Shown: piece after piece, positions 1-8,249 of the stretch
Layout: each line of letters opens with the position of its first letter
Position numbering within the stretch: position 1 is the stretch's first letter
Source of the DNA: an uncultured Klebsiella sp.
Lineage (GTDB): Bacteria; Pseudomonadota; Gammaproteobacteria; Enterobacterales; Enterobacteriaceae
DNA length: 8,249 nucleotides
Direction: 5' to 3'
NCBI GenBank assembly: GCA_902490055.1
Contig: CABUCP010000117.1
Span: forward strand, 1 to 8,249
Made by a program: the position numbers and the translations under genes
The notes under the pieces: model-generated
What the model saw: the letters and a program-made list of their open reading frames with translations, nothing else
What the model was told of the DNA's origin: nothing
Database searches by the model: none

Positions 1-249
1 AAAATTACGGTTTCCATTCCTCTGAAGGTGTTAAAGATCCTCACCGATGAACGCACGCGTCGTCAGGTGAACAACCTGCGTCACGCCACGAATAGCGAAC
101 TGCTGTGCGAGGCTTTCCTGCATGCCTTTACCGGCCAACCGTTACCTAACGATGAAGACCTGCGTAAAGAGCGCAGTGATGAAATCCCGGAAGCGGCGAA
201 AGAGATCATGCGTGAACTGGGTATCGACCCGGATACGTGGGAATACTAA
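1..249 (+). CDS. metJ: MetJ methionine repressor, 3' part (5' end outside window)
   Basis: MetJ is the S-adenosylmethionine-dependent repressor of the methionine regulon (metA, metB, metF and others), acting as a ribbon-helix-helix dimer on tandem met boxes. The window opens in frame at a Lys codon, leaving 82 codons and a TAA. The family is about 105 residues long, so roughly 23 N-terminal residues are missing upstream. The first visible residues, KITVSI, are the DNA-contacting beta ribbon; the Lys and Thr here correspond to the known base-contacting Lys23 and Thr25 of mature E. coli MetJ. The following helices ([20 protein letters not shown]) and the C-terminal DPDTWEY end are family-typical. 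The C-terminal third differs from E. coli at a few positions only (for example [13 protein letters not shown]). A strong terminator follows 6 bp after the stop. There is no sign of damage; the gene is incomplete only because of the window edge. Confidence 0.97.
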
Positions 250-255
250 GACATT

Positions 256-287
256 AAAAAGGCGGAAGAAATCTTCCGCCTTTTTTT
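256..287 (+). terminator. Intrinsic terminator of metJ, probably bidirectional
   Basis: An 8-bp perfect stem, GGCGGAAG (261-268) with CTTCCGCC (273-280), has a 4-nt AAAT loop and is followed by seven T (281-287). Five A (256-260) precede the stem, so transcription from the opposite strand would also meet a hairpin plus U-tract. It should end metJ and could back up termination of the convergent rpmE transcript. Confidence 0.92.
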
Positions 288-315
288 ATCCCTCGCCATT
301 GGCAAACGAAGGATA

Positions 316-340
316 CAAAAAAGCCGCCCTGAGGCGGCTC
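316..340 (-). terminator. Intrinsic terminator of rpmE
   Basis: Read on the minus strand, AGCCGCC (339-333), a TCAG loop (332-329) and GGCGGCT (328-322) form a 7-bp GC-rich hairpin. It is followed by a T-tract, seen as the A run 317-322 on the plus strand. The hairpin begins about 12 bp after the rpmE stop, the normal position for a gene-end terminator. Confidence 0.9.
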
Positions 341-351
341 TTTCTGACAAC

Positions 352-3035
<2,684 letters not shown>

Positions 3036-3179
3036 TCTTGCGAGGCGGATCGAAAAAATTCAACAACCATCACGTTTTTCATGAAAATTCTGTAACTCAC
3101 AGGCTGTACTATCTGTTAAAAATGTTGCTGATGTCAGCACGCAAGGGATGTGTCTGCGCAGTCAGCGAGGAGAAACCAG
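3036..3179 (+). promoter_or_regulatory. cytR promoter/operator region
   Basis: This 144-bp AT-richer gap should hold the cytR promoter. Visible elements are TACTAT (3107-3112), a possible -10 without a good -35, a CRP-like half site TCACA (3097-3101), and a perfect palindrome TGCTGA-TG-TCAGCA (3126-3139). The palindrome overlaps GTTGC (3124-3128) and is followed by GCAAG (3141-3145). Both flanking blocks resemble the TTGC core of CytR octamer half sites (GTTGCATT-like). E. coli cytR is known to be CRP-activated and self-repressed, so an operator here is plausible, but no element was confirmed. The cytR ribosome binding site GAGGAGA (3167-3173) ends the region. Confidence 0.45.
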
Positions 3180-4208
3180 GTGAAGCCCAAAAAACAAATG
3201 GTTGCCGCCACGATGAAAGACGTCGCCCTGAAGGCAAACGTTTCAACGGCAACCGTGTCCCGAGCGCTAATGAATCCCGACAAAGTGTCGCAGGCGACCC
3301 GCAGCCGGGTAGAGCAGGCGGCGCAGGAAGTCGGCTATTTACCGCAATCGCTCGGGCGTAACATGAAGCGCAACGAATCGCGGACGATCCTCGTGATCGT
3401 GCCGGATATTTGCGATCCCTTTTTTAGTGAAGTTATCCGCGGCATTGAAGTGACCGCCGCCGAAGAGGGTTATCTGGTGCTGATTGGCGATTGCGCCCAT
3501 CAGAACCAAAAAGAAAAAACCTTTATCGACCTTATCATCACCAAGCAAATTGACGGCATGGTGCTGCTGAGTTCGCGTCTGCCGTTCGACGCCAGCGTCG
3601 AAGAGCAGCGTAATTTGCCGCCGATGGTAATGTCGAACGAGTTCGCGCCGGAACTGGAGCTCCCGACGGTGCATATCGATAACCTGACCGCCGCCTTCAA
3701 TGCCGTCAACTATCTCCACGAGCTGGGGCATCAGCGTATTGGCTGTATCGCCGGGCCGGAAGATATGCCGCTGTGTCACTACCGGCTGCAGGGCTATGTT
3801 CAGGCGCTGCGGCGTAGCGGCATTACCGTCGACCCTCACTACATCGCTCGCGGCAACTTTACCTTTGAAGCCGGGGCCAACGCACTGGAGCAGCTGCTGG
3901 CGCAGCCGGTACCGCCAACCGCGGTCTTCTGCCATAGCGACGTCATGGCGCTGGGCGCGCTGTCGCTGGCAAAACGCCGCGGCCTGAAAGTGCCGGAAGA
4001 TCTCTCGATTGTAGGTTTTGATAACATCGCGTTGTCTGAATTTTGCGACCCGCCGTTGACCACCGTTTCGCAGCCGCGCTTTGATATCGGCCGTGAAGGA
4101 ATGCTGCTATTACTTGAGCAAATGCAGGGTCATAACGTGAATAGCGGCTCGCGTCTGCTAGATTGCGAACTGATTGTTCGCGGCAGTACGCAAAAATTCA
4201 GACGATAA
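3180..4208 (+). CDS. cytR: CytR, LacI-family repressor of nucleoside uptake and catabolism genes
   Basis: CytR is a LacI/GalR-family repressor that binds cooperatively with cAMP-CRP at deoCABD, udp, cdd, nupC, nupG, tsx and similar promoters, and is relieved by cytidine. The protein has 342 residues. The helix-turn-helix lies at about 12-31 (TMKDVALKANVSTATVSRAL), the hinge helix at about 53-61 (YLPQSLGRN), and a periplasmic-binding-protein-like effector domain from about 69 (ILVIVPDICDPFFSEVIRGIE) to the end, including AVFCHSDVMALGAL and GFDNI. I place the start at GTG 3180 because GAGGAGA lies 6 bp upstream and the resulting VKPKKQ aligns with MKAKKQ of E. coli CytR. An in-frame ATG at 3150 would add ten residues not found in the family and has GGG jammed against it. 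The C-terminus (GSTQKFRR) is more diverged than the rest. It is likely autoregulated; the next gene, ftsN, is functionally unrelated. Confidence 0.97.
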   Translation: MKPKKQMVAATMKDVALKANVSTATVSRALMNPDKVSQATRSRVEQAAQEVGYLPQSLGRNMKRNESRTILVIVPDICDPFFSEVIRGIEVTAAEEGYLVLIGDCAHQNQKEKTFIDLIITKQIDGMVLLSSRLPFDASVEEQRNLPPMVMSNEFAPELELPTVHIDNLTAAFNAVNYLHELGHQRIGCIAGPEDMPLCHYRLQGYVQALRRSGITVDPHYIARGNFTFEAGANALEQLLAQPVPPTAVFCHSDVMALGALSLAKRRGLKVPEDLSIVGFDNIALSEFCDPPLTTVSQPRFDIGREGMLLLLEQMQGHNVNSGSRLLDCELIVRGSTQKFRR

Positions 4209-4301
4209 CCATCAGGCTTTCGGGCCTGCTCTTCTGGTCAAAGGCCCGCCGCTTAAGTAACATGTCGGGCTGACGAACGAATATAAGACAGCGAAACGAT
4301 A
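4209..4301 (+). other. cytR-ftsN intergenic region with competing hairpins
   Basis: Just after the cytR stop, CAGGC (4213-4217) can pair with GCCTG (4224-4228), or CGGGCC (4221-4226) with GGCCCG (4243-4248). Neither is followed by a proper T-tract, so termination of cytR is probably incomplete. TATAAG (4282-4287) resembles a -10, but its best -35 (GTAACA, 4257-4262) is 19 bp away and the implied leader would be only about 8 nt. I therefore cannot assign an ftsN promoter firmly. Confidence 0.3.
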
Positions 4302-5270
4302 GTGGCACAACGAGATTATGTACGCCGCAGCCAACCGGCTCCTTCGCGGCGCAAAAAGAGCAGCCCCCGAAGCTCAAGGAACAAGCAAAGTAGCCTCCCG
4401 GCGATTTCACCGACTATGGTTGCGATCGCGGCGGCCGTGCTGGTGGCCTTTATCGGTGGTCTGTATTTCATTACTCATCACAAGAAAGAAGAAGCGGAAG
4501 CGCTGCAGAATCGCCAGGCGGCAGGCAACGGCCTTCCACCGAAGCCGGAAGAGCGCTGGCGCTATATTAAAGAGCTGGAAAGCCGCCAGCCGGGCGTTCG
4601 CGCGCCTACCGAACCAACCGCCGGCGGCGAAGTGATGAAACCCGAGCAGCTAACCAACGAGCAGCGCCAGCTTCTGGCGCAGATGCAGGCGGACATGCGT
4701 CAGCAGCCTACGCAGCTGACCGAAGTGCCGTGGAACGAACAAACGCCGGCGCAGCGTCAGCAAACCCTGCAGCGCCAGCGTTTAGCGCAGCAACAGCAGC
4801 AGGCGCAACAGCAGCAGTGGGCGCAGACTCAGCAGCAGACGGCGCAGCAGCAGCCGCGCGTCCAGCAGCCGAAGCCGGTGCAGCAACAGCAGCCGAAGCA
4901 GACGGCGTCTAACCAGCAGCCATATCAGGATCTGCTGCAGACCCCGGCGCATAACACCACAGCGCAGCCGAAAACGCAGGCCGCCGCGCCGGTCGCCCGC
5001 GTGGAAGAGGCGCCGAAAGCCGCTGCTGCCGAGAAGAAAGACGATCGCAGCTGGATGGTACAGTGCGGCTCCTTCAAAGGCGCCGAGCAGGCCGAAACCG
5101 TGCGCGCTCAGTTGGCCTTTGAGGGCTTTGCATCGCATATCACCACCAACAACGGCTGGAACCGGGTGGTGATTGGGCCGCTGAAAGGCAAAGACAATGC
5201 CAACGATATGATCAATCGCCTCAAGATGGCCGGACACGCAAACTGCATTCGTCTCGCCGCCAGGGGTTGA
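4302..5270 (+). CDS. ftsN: FtsN, essential late cell-division (divisome-activating) protein
   Basis: FtsN is a bitopic inner-membrane protein that arrives last at the septum and triggers FtsWI septal peptidoglycan synthesis through FtsA and FtsQLB. The protein has 322 residues. The basic cytoplasmic tail begins MAQRDYVRRSQPAPSRRKK, which contains the FtsA-interacting part. One membrane segment lies at about 39-58 (VAIAAAVLVAFIGGLYFI). The essential E domain (LPPKPEERWRYIKELESR) has W86, Y88 and L92 at the positions of the known key residues W83, Y85 and L89. A long Gln-rich periplasmic linker follows, then a C-terminal SPOR domain (about 245-322) that binds denuded glycan. C255 and C315 match the E. 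coli SPOR disulfide. The GTG start at 4302 is fixed by the MAQRDYV start of the family, although the upstream GACAGCGAAACGAT gives only a very weak Shine-Dalgarno. Three extra residues in the N-tail explain the numbering offset. The stop codon overlaps the hslVU -35. Confidence 0.97.
   Translation: MAQRDYVRRSQPAPSRRKKSSPRSSRNKQSSLPAISPTMVAIAAAVLVAFIGGLYFITHHKKEEAEALQNRQAAGNGLPPKPEERWRYIKELESRQPGVRAPTEPTAGGEVMKPEQLTNEQRQLLAQMQADMRQQPTQLTEVPWNEQTPAQRQQTLQRQRLAQQQQQAQQQQWAQTQQQTAQQQPRVQQPKPVQQQQPKQTASNQQPYQDLLQTPAHNTTAQPKTQAAAPVARVEEAPKAAAAEKKDDRSWMVQCGSFKGAEQAETVRAQLAFEGFASHITTNNGWNRVVIGPLKGKDNANDMINRLKMAGHANCIRLAARG
4788..4919 (+). repeat. CAG/CAA-rich low-complexity tract encoding the FtsN Gln-rich linker
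   Basis: Residues 163-206 of FtsN contain 25 Gln in 44 positions, in runs of two to five broken by Ala, Pro, Thr and Trp, and encoded mostly by CAG with some CAA. This is an in-frame, length-variable linker between the E domain and SPOR domain. The same DNA makes long Leu/Arg-rich open frames on the minus strand that are not genes. Confidence 0.85.
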
Positions 5271-5293
5271 AACCCCAAAAATCCCCCCCATCT
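5266..5293 (+). promoter_or_regulatory. Sigma-32 heat-shock promoter for hslVU
   Basis: GTTGAAA (5266-5272) followed by CCCCATCTA (5285-5293), with 13 bp between TTGAA and CCCC, matches the RpoH consensus (CTTGAA, 13-17 bp, CCCCATnTA) at nearly every position. It predicts a start near 5300. The -35 is embedded in the ftsN stop codon (TGA, 5268-5270). hslVU is a classical heat-shock operon in E. coli, which supports the call. Confidence 0.88.
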
Positions 5294-5297
5294 ATAA
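5292..5297 (+). promoter_or_regulatory. Perfect sigma-70 -10 overlapping the hslVU heat-shock promoter
   Basis: TATAAT is an exact sigma-70 -10 consensus, overlapping the last two bases of the sigma-32 -10. The shared TTGAAA (5267-5272) is 19 bp upstream, longer than the optimal 17, so sigma-70 use would be weak but possible. It could supply basal hslVU transcription outside heat shock. Confidence 0.4.
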
Positions 5298-5306
5298 TTG
5301 CATTCT

Positions 5307-5325
5307 GCCCCGCGTAACGCGCGGG
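5307..5325 (+). promoter_or_regulatory. 5'-UTR stem-loop of the hslVU message
   Basis: CCCCGCG (5307-5313), loop TAACG (5314-5318) and CGCGGGG (5319-5325) form a 7-bp nearly all-GC stem only a few nucleotides after the predicted start at about 5300. I recall that E. coli hslVU has an inverted-repeat hairpin of the CCCCGTAC/GTACGGGG type at this place that stabilises the mRNA. Here the inner pairs differ but pairing is kept. No T-tract follows, so it is not a good terminator for ftsN. Confidence 0.7.
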
Positions 5326-5362
5326 GCCCCTATTCCGCTTTTTGCAACCAAGGGGTCTGCTC

Positions 5363-5893
5363 GTGACAACAATAGTTAGTGTTCGCCGTAACGGCCATGT
5401 CGTTATTGCCGGTGATGGCCAGGCCACGCTGGGCAACACCGTGATGAAAGGCAACGTGAAGAAAGTGCGTCGTCTGTACAACGACAAAGTGATCGCCGGT
5501 TTCGCTGGCGGCACCGCTGACGCCTTTACCCTGTTCGAGCTGTTCGAACGCAAACTGGAAATGCATCAGGGCCACCTGGTGAAAGCCGCCGTTGAGTTAG
5601 CGAAAGACTGGCGTACCGACCGCATGCTGCGCAAGCTGGAAGCCCTGCTGGCCGTCGCGGACGAAAATGCATCGCTTATCATCACCGGTAACGGCGACGT
5701 CGTTCAGCCAGAAAATGATTTGATTGCGATTGGCTCCGGCGGGCCATATGCCCAGGCCGCCGCTCGCGCGCTGTTGGAAAACACCGAAATGGGCGCTCGC
5801 GATATCGCCGAGAAAGCGTTGGATATTGCAGGGGATATCTGCATCTATACCAACCACTTCCACACCATCGAAGAATTACCTTCTAAAGCGTAA
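5363..5893 (+). CDS. hslV: HslV (ClpQ), proteolytic subunit of the HslVU protease
   Basis: HslV is a bacterial proteasome-like Ntn hydrolase that forms a double hexamer capped by HslU and degrades SulA, RpoH and misfolded proteins in the cytosol. The protein has 176 residues, equal to E. coli. Residue 2 is the Thr that becomes the N-terminal nucleophile after removal of the initiator Met ([20 protein letters not shown]). D18 and K34 correspond to the mature Asp17 and Lys33 of the active site, and GSGGPYA (124-130) is the conserved Ser loop. The GTG start at 5363 is set by this N-terminus and by AAGGGG (5350-5355) seven bases upstream. A later start would remove the catalytic Thr. It is the first gene of the operon; hslU begins 9 bp after the stop, so the two are cotranscribed and probably translated in step. 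Confidence 0.98.
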   Translation: MTTIVSVRRNGHVVIAGDGQATLGNTVMKGNVKKVRRLYNDKVIAGFAGGTADAFTLFELFERKLEMHQGHLVKAAVELAKDWRTDRMLRKLEALLAVADENASLIITGNGDVVQPENDLIAIGSGGPYAQAAARALLENTEMGARDIAEKALDIAGDICIYTNHFHTIEELPSKA

Positions 5894-5902
5894 GGATCTC
5901 CC

Positions 5903-7237
5903 ATGTCTGAAATGACCCCACGCGAAATTGTCAGCGAACTGGACAAACATATTATCGGCCAGGACGCCGCCAAGCGTTCTGTTGCTATCGCCCTGCGTAA
6001 TCGCTGGCGCCGTATGCAGCTCAATGAAGAGCTGCGCCACGAAGTCACGCCGAAAAACATTCTGATGATTGGCCCGACCGGCGTCGGTAAAACCGAAATC
6101 GCCCGTCGCCTGGCAAAACTGGCAAACGCGCCGTTTATCAAAGTCGAAGCAACTAAGTTCACCGAAGTGGGCTATGTTGGTAAAGAAGTGGACTCTATCA
6201 TCCGCGATCTGACCGATGCTGCGATCAAAATGGTTCGCATGCAGTCCATCGATAAAAACCGCTATCGCGCCGAAGAAATGGCCGAAGAGCGCATCCTCGA
6301 CGTGCTGATCCCGCCGGCGAAAAACAACTGGGGCCAGTCAGAGCAGCCGCAGGAACCATCCGCTGCGCGCCAGGCATTCCGCAAAAAACTGCGTGAAGGC
6401 CAGCTCGACGATAAAGAGATCGAAATCGACCTCGCCACGGCGCCGATGGGCGTTGAAATCATGTCCCCTCCGGGCATGGAAGAGATGACCAGCCAGCTGC
6501 AGTCCATGTTCCAGAACCTGGGCGGCCAGAAGCAGAAACCGCGTAAGCTGAAAATCAAAGACGCGATGAAACTGCTGATTGAAGAAGAAGCGGCCAAGCT
6601 GGTTAATCCGGAAGAGCTGAAGCAGGAAGCTATCGACGCCGTTGAGCAGCACGGCATCGTGTTTATCGATGAAATTGACAAAATCTGTAAGCGCGGCGGT
6701 AACTCCTCCGGCCCGGATGTTTCTCGTGAAGGCGTTCAGCGCGACCTGCTGCCGCTGGTTGAAGGCTGCACCGTCTCCACCAAGCACGGGATGGTGAAAA
6801 CCGACCACATCCTGTTTATCGCCTCCGGCGCATTCCAGGTTGCCAGCCCGTCGGATCTGATCCCGGAACTGCAGGGTCGTCTGCCGATCCGCGTTGAACT
6901 GAAAGCGCTGACCACCCACGACTTCGAACGCATCCTGACCGAGCCGAATGCCTCCATCACCGTGCAGTACAAAGCGCTGATGGCAACCGAAGGCGTGAAC
7001 ATTGAGTTCACCGAAGATGGCATCAAGCGTATCGCTCAGGCGGCATGGCAGGTTAACGAAACCACCGAAAACATCGGCGCGCGTCGTCTGCATACCGTAC
7101 TGGAACGCCTGATCGAAGACATCTCCTACGATGCCAGCGAAATGAACGGCCAGACCGTCACCATCGATGGTGAATATGTCGGTAAACACCTGGATGTTCT
7201 GGTGGCAGATGAAGATCTGAGCCGTTTTATCCTATAA
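5903..7237 (+). CDS. hslU: HslU (ClpY), AAA+ ATPase/unfoldase of the HslVU protease
   Basis: HslU hexamers unfold substrates with ATP and thread them into HslV. The protein has 444 residues. Walker A is GPTGVGKT (57-64, Lys63). The pore loop GYVG is at 90-93 and acts on substrate. The inserted I domain runs from about 110 to 243, and Walker B is VFIDEID (253-259, Asp256 and Glu257). The arginine-finger segment is GRLPIR and sensor 2 is GARRLH. The C-terminal tail ends EDLSRFIL, which docks into HslV pockets and activates it. One residue is gained relative to E. coli just after Walker B ([10 protein letters not shown] against CKRGESSGP, from memory). The ATG at 5903 has AAGGA (5892-5896), overlapping the hslV stop, six bases upstream. 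A strong terminator follows. Confidence 0.98.
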   Translation: MSEMTPREIVSELDKHIIGQDAAKRSVAIALRNRWRRMQLNEELRHEVTPKNILMIGPTGVGKTEIARRLAKLANAPFIKVEATKFTEVGYVGKEVDSIIRDLTDAAIKMVRMQSIDKNRYRAEEMAEERILDVLIPPAKNNWGQSEQPQEPSAARQAFRKKLREGQLDDKEIEIDLATAPMGVEIMSPPGMEEMTSQLQSMFQNLGGQKQKPRKLKIKDAMKLLIEEEAAKLVNPEELKQEAIDAVEQHGIVFIDEIDKICKRGGNSSGPDVSREGVQRDLLPLVEGCTVSTKHGMVKTDHILFIASGAFQVASPSDLIPELQGRLPIRVELKALTTHDFERILTEPNASITVQYKALMATEGVNIEFTEDGIKRIAQAAWQVNETTENIGARRLHTVLERLIEDISYDASEMNGQTVTIDGEYVGKHLDVLVADEDLSRFIL

Positions 7238-7251
7238 TCCGGTTCAATGTA

Positions 7252-7279
7252 TTTTCATCACACACGATGGGGCTATGAT
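7252..7279 (+). promoter_or_regulatory. Possible menA promoter overlapping the hslU terminator
   Basis: TTTTCA (7252-7257) and TATGAT (7274-7279) are 16 bp apart and match four and five of six sigma-70 consensus bases. The -10 occupies the terminator loop. A start near 7286 would leave a leader of about 19 nt. The sequence is suggestive only; menA needs some promoter beyond the terminator unless readthrough suffices. Confidence 0.3.
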
Positions 7280-7293
7280 GGCCCCATTTTTTT
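7267..7293 (+). terminator. Intrinsic terminator of the hslVU operon
   Basis: ATGGGGC (7267-7273) and GCCCCAT (7281-7287) form a 7-bp GC-rich stem around a 7-nt loop (TATGATG), followed by a T-tract to 7293. It lies 29 bp after the hslU stop and 11 bp before the menA start. Confidence 0.92.
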
Positions 7294-7304
7294 GGCTGAA
7301 AGAA

Positions 7305-8231
7305 ATGACTGAACAACCGATAACTCGCACCCAGGCCTGGCTTGAAAGCCTGCGCCCAAAAACATTACCTCTGGCGTTCGCCGCCATTGTCGTCGGCACG
7401 ACGCTGGCATGGCAGCAGGGTCATTTCGATCCGCTGGTGGCCGTACTCGCGCTGATCACCGCCGGGCTGCTACAAATCTTATCTAATCTCGCTAACGACT
7501 ACGGCGACGCGGTCAAAGGCAGCGATAAACCGGACCGTATCGGGCCGCTACGCGGGATGCAAAAAGGGGCGATCACCCAGCCGCAGATGAAACGCGCGCT
7601 GATTGTAACGGTGGTACTGATTTGCCTTTCCGGCCTGGCGTTGCTGTTTTCCGCCTGGCAGACCATGGCGGACTTCATCGGCTTTATGGTGCTTGGCGGG
7701 CTGGCTATTATCGCCGCCATCACCTACACCGTCGGCACGCGACCTTACGGTTATATTGGCCTTGGCGATATCTCGGTGTTGGTGTTCTTCGGCTGGCTAA
7801 GCGTGGTCGGCAGCTGGTATCTGCAGGCGCACAGCATAGAAGCGGTCATTTTCCTGCCCGCCACCGCCTGCGGCCTGCTGGCTGCCGCGGTGCTGAATAT
7901 CAATAACCTGCGCGATATCGACAGCGATCGCCTCAACGGTAAAAACACGCTCGCCGTCCGCCTGGGGCCGGTAAACGCCCGCCGTTACCATAGCATTTTG
8001 CTGCTCGGCGCCCCGCTATGCCTGGCGTTGTTTAACCTAATCGCGCTGCAGAGCTTATGGGGCTGGTTGTTTATCCTCGCCATCCCATTGCTGGTGAAAC
8101 AGGCGCGCTTCGTGATGCGCGAGCGCGAGCCGGTGGCGATGCGCCCGATGCTGGAACGTACGGTCAAAGCGGCATTATTAACCAACCTGCTGTTTGTCAT
8201 TGGAATTATCGGCAGTAAGCTGGCGGCATAA
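7305..8231 (+). CDS. menA: MenA, 1,4-dihydroxy-2-naphthoate polyprenyltransferase
   Basis: MenA is an inner-membrane UbiA-superfamily enzyme that joins octaprenyl diphosphate to 1,4-dihydroxy-2-naphthoate, giving demethylmenaquinone for anaerobic respiration. The protein has 308 residues, equal to E. coli. The first Asp-rich motif is N64-D65-x-x-D68 within SNLANDYGDAVKGSD. The second is NNLRDIDSD (200-208), and both bind Mg-diphosphate. About eight or nine hydrophobic membrane segments are visible (for example 21-36, 44-59, 99-118, 124-144). I start it at ATG 7305 (MTEQPITRTQAWLESLRPK) because this matches the family. An in-frame ATG at 7275 lies in the terminator hairpin. The Shine-Dalgarno is weak (GAAAG, 7298-7302, very close). 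It is separated from hslU by a terminator, so it is probably its own unit; in E. coli rraA follows, and only 18 bp remain here after the stop. Confidence 0.97.
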   Translation: MTEQPITRTQAWLESLRPKTLPLAFAAIVVGTTLAWQQGHFDPLVAVLALITAGLLQILSNLANDYGDAVKGSDKPDRIGPLRGMQKGAITQPQMKRALIVTVVLICLSGLALLFSAWQTMADFIGFMVLGGLAIIAAITYTVGTRPYGYIGLGDISVLVFFGWLSVVGSWYLQAHSIEAVIFLPATACGLLAAAVLNINNLRDIDSDRLNGKNTLAVRLGPVNARRYHSILLLGAPLCLALFNLIALQSLWGWLFILAIPLLVKQARFVMREREPVAMRPMLERTVKAALLTNLLFVIGIIGSKLAA

Positions 8232-8249
8232 CTGACAAATATCAATTAA

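Noticed and set aside
3150..3179. ATG start extending CytR by ten residues
   Set aside because: No properly spaced ribosome binding site. The GTG at 3180 has GAGGAGA at ideal spacing and aligns with the known CytR N-terminus.
3339..3935. 198-codon minus-strand open frame opposite cytR
   Set aside because: It is antisense to a conserved coding sequence, with no recognisable motifs or start signal.
4257..4287. ftsN promoter GTAACA-19-TATAAG
   Set aside because: The spacing is too long and the implied leader is only about 8 nt before the GTG; not firm enough to call.
4782..5291. 169-codon minus-strand open frame opposite ftsN
   Set aside because: Its Leu/Arg-rich composition is the reverse complement of the CAG-rich linker. 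It has no ribosome binding site or recognisable domain.
6338..7189. 283-codon minus-strand open frame opposite hslU
   Set aside because: It is a shadow of codon bias in a highly conserved gene on the other strand, with no protein family resemblance.
7275..7304. ATG start extending MenA by ten residues
   Set aside because: It lies within the hslU terminator hairpin and the added residues are not found in MenA; the family begins at MTEQ.

Overview
The window is a stretch of conserved enterobacterial core chromosome. Gene order is metJ (3' end) > | < rpmE | priA > cytR > ftsN > hslV > hslU > menA >. Every protein is recognisable at close to full-length identity with its Escherichia coli counterpart as I remember it, but the GC-rich third positions, the long Gln-rich FtsN linker and many small substitutions point away from E. 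coli to another member of the Enterobacteriaceae. A Klebsiella/Raoultella/Enterobacter-like genome is my best guess; genus is an inference, not a proven call. I see no insertion sequence, prophage, tRNA, rRNA, CRISPR array, integron or other sign of recent acquisition.

Layout. Bases 1-249 hold the last 82 codons of metJ (methionine repressor). A 102-bp gap with two intrinsic terminators separates it from the convergent rpmE (ribosomal protein bL31, minus strand). E. coli K-12 carries yiiX in this gap and it is missing here. rpmE has a good sigma-70 promoter about 175 bp upstream of its start, and so a long leader that can fold in alternative ways. priA (primosomal helicase, replication restart) runs divergently from the same intergenic region. 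Then come cytR (nucleoside-uptake repressor), ftsN (late divisome activator), the hslVU heat-shock protease operon and menA (menaquinone synthesis), all on the plus strand.

How the parts work together. Most neighbours are functionally unrelated housekeeping genes, each with its own control. The only obligate partnership is HslV-HslU, the peptidase and its AAA+ unfoldase, separated by 9 bp. Their promoter is a near-consensus sigma-32 site whose -35 overlaps the ftsN stop codon. A perfect TATAAT lies immediately inside and downstream of it, and a GC-rich hairpin sits at the 5' end of the message. hslVU ends in a strong terminator, and menA follows after a short gap.

I did not find an undescribed system. 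The items worth a second look are regulatory: the rpmE leader, the cytR upstream palindrome, the overlapping hslVU promoter elements and their 5' hairpin, and a possible promoter embedded in the hslU terminator. Three genes in a row (cytR, ftsN, hslV) start with GTG. The annotated genes and their short control regions account for essentially the whole window; the only gap near 300 bases is 565-833 between rpmE and priA.
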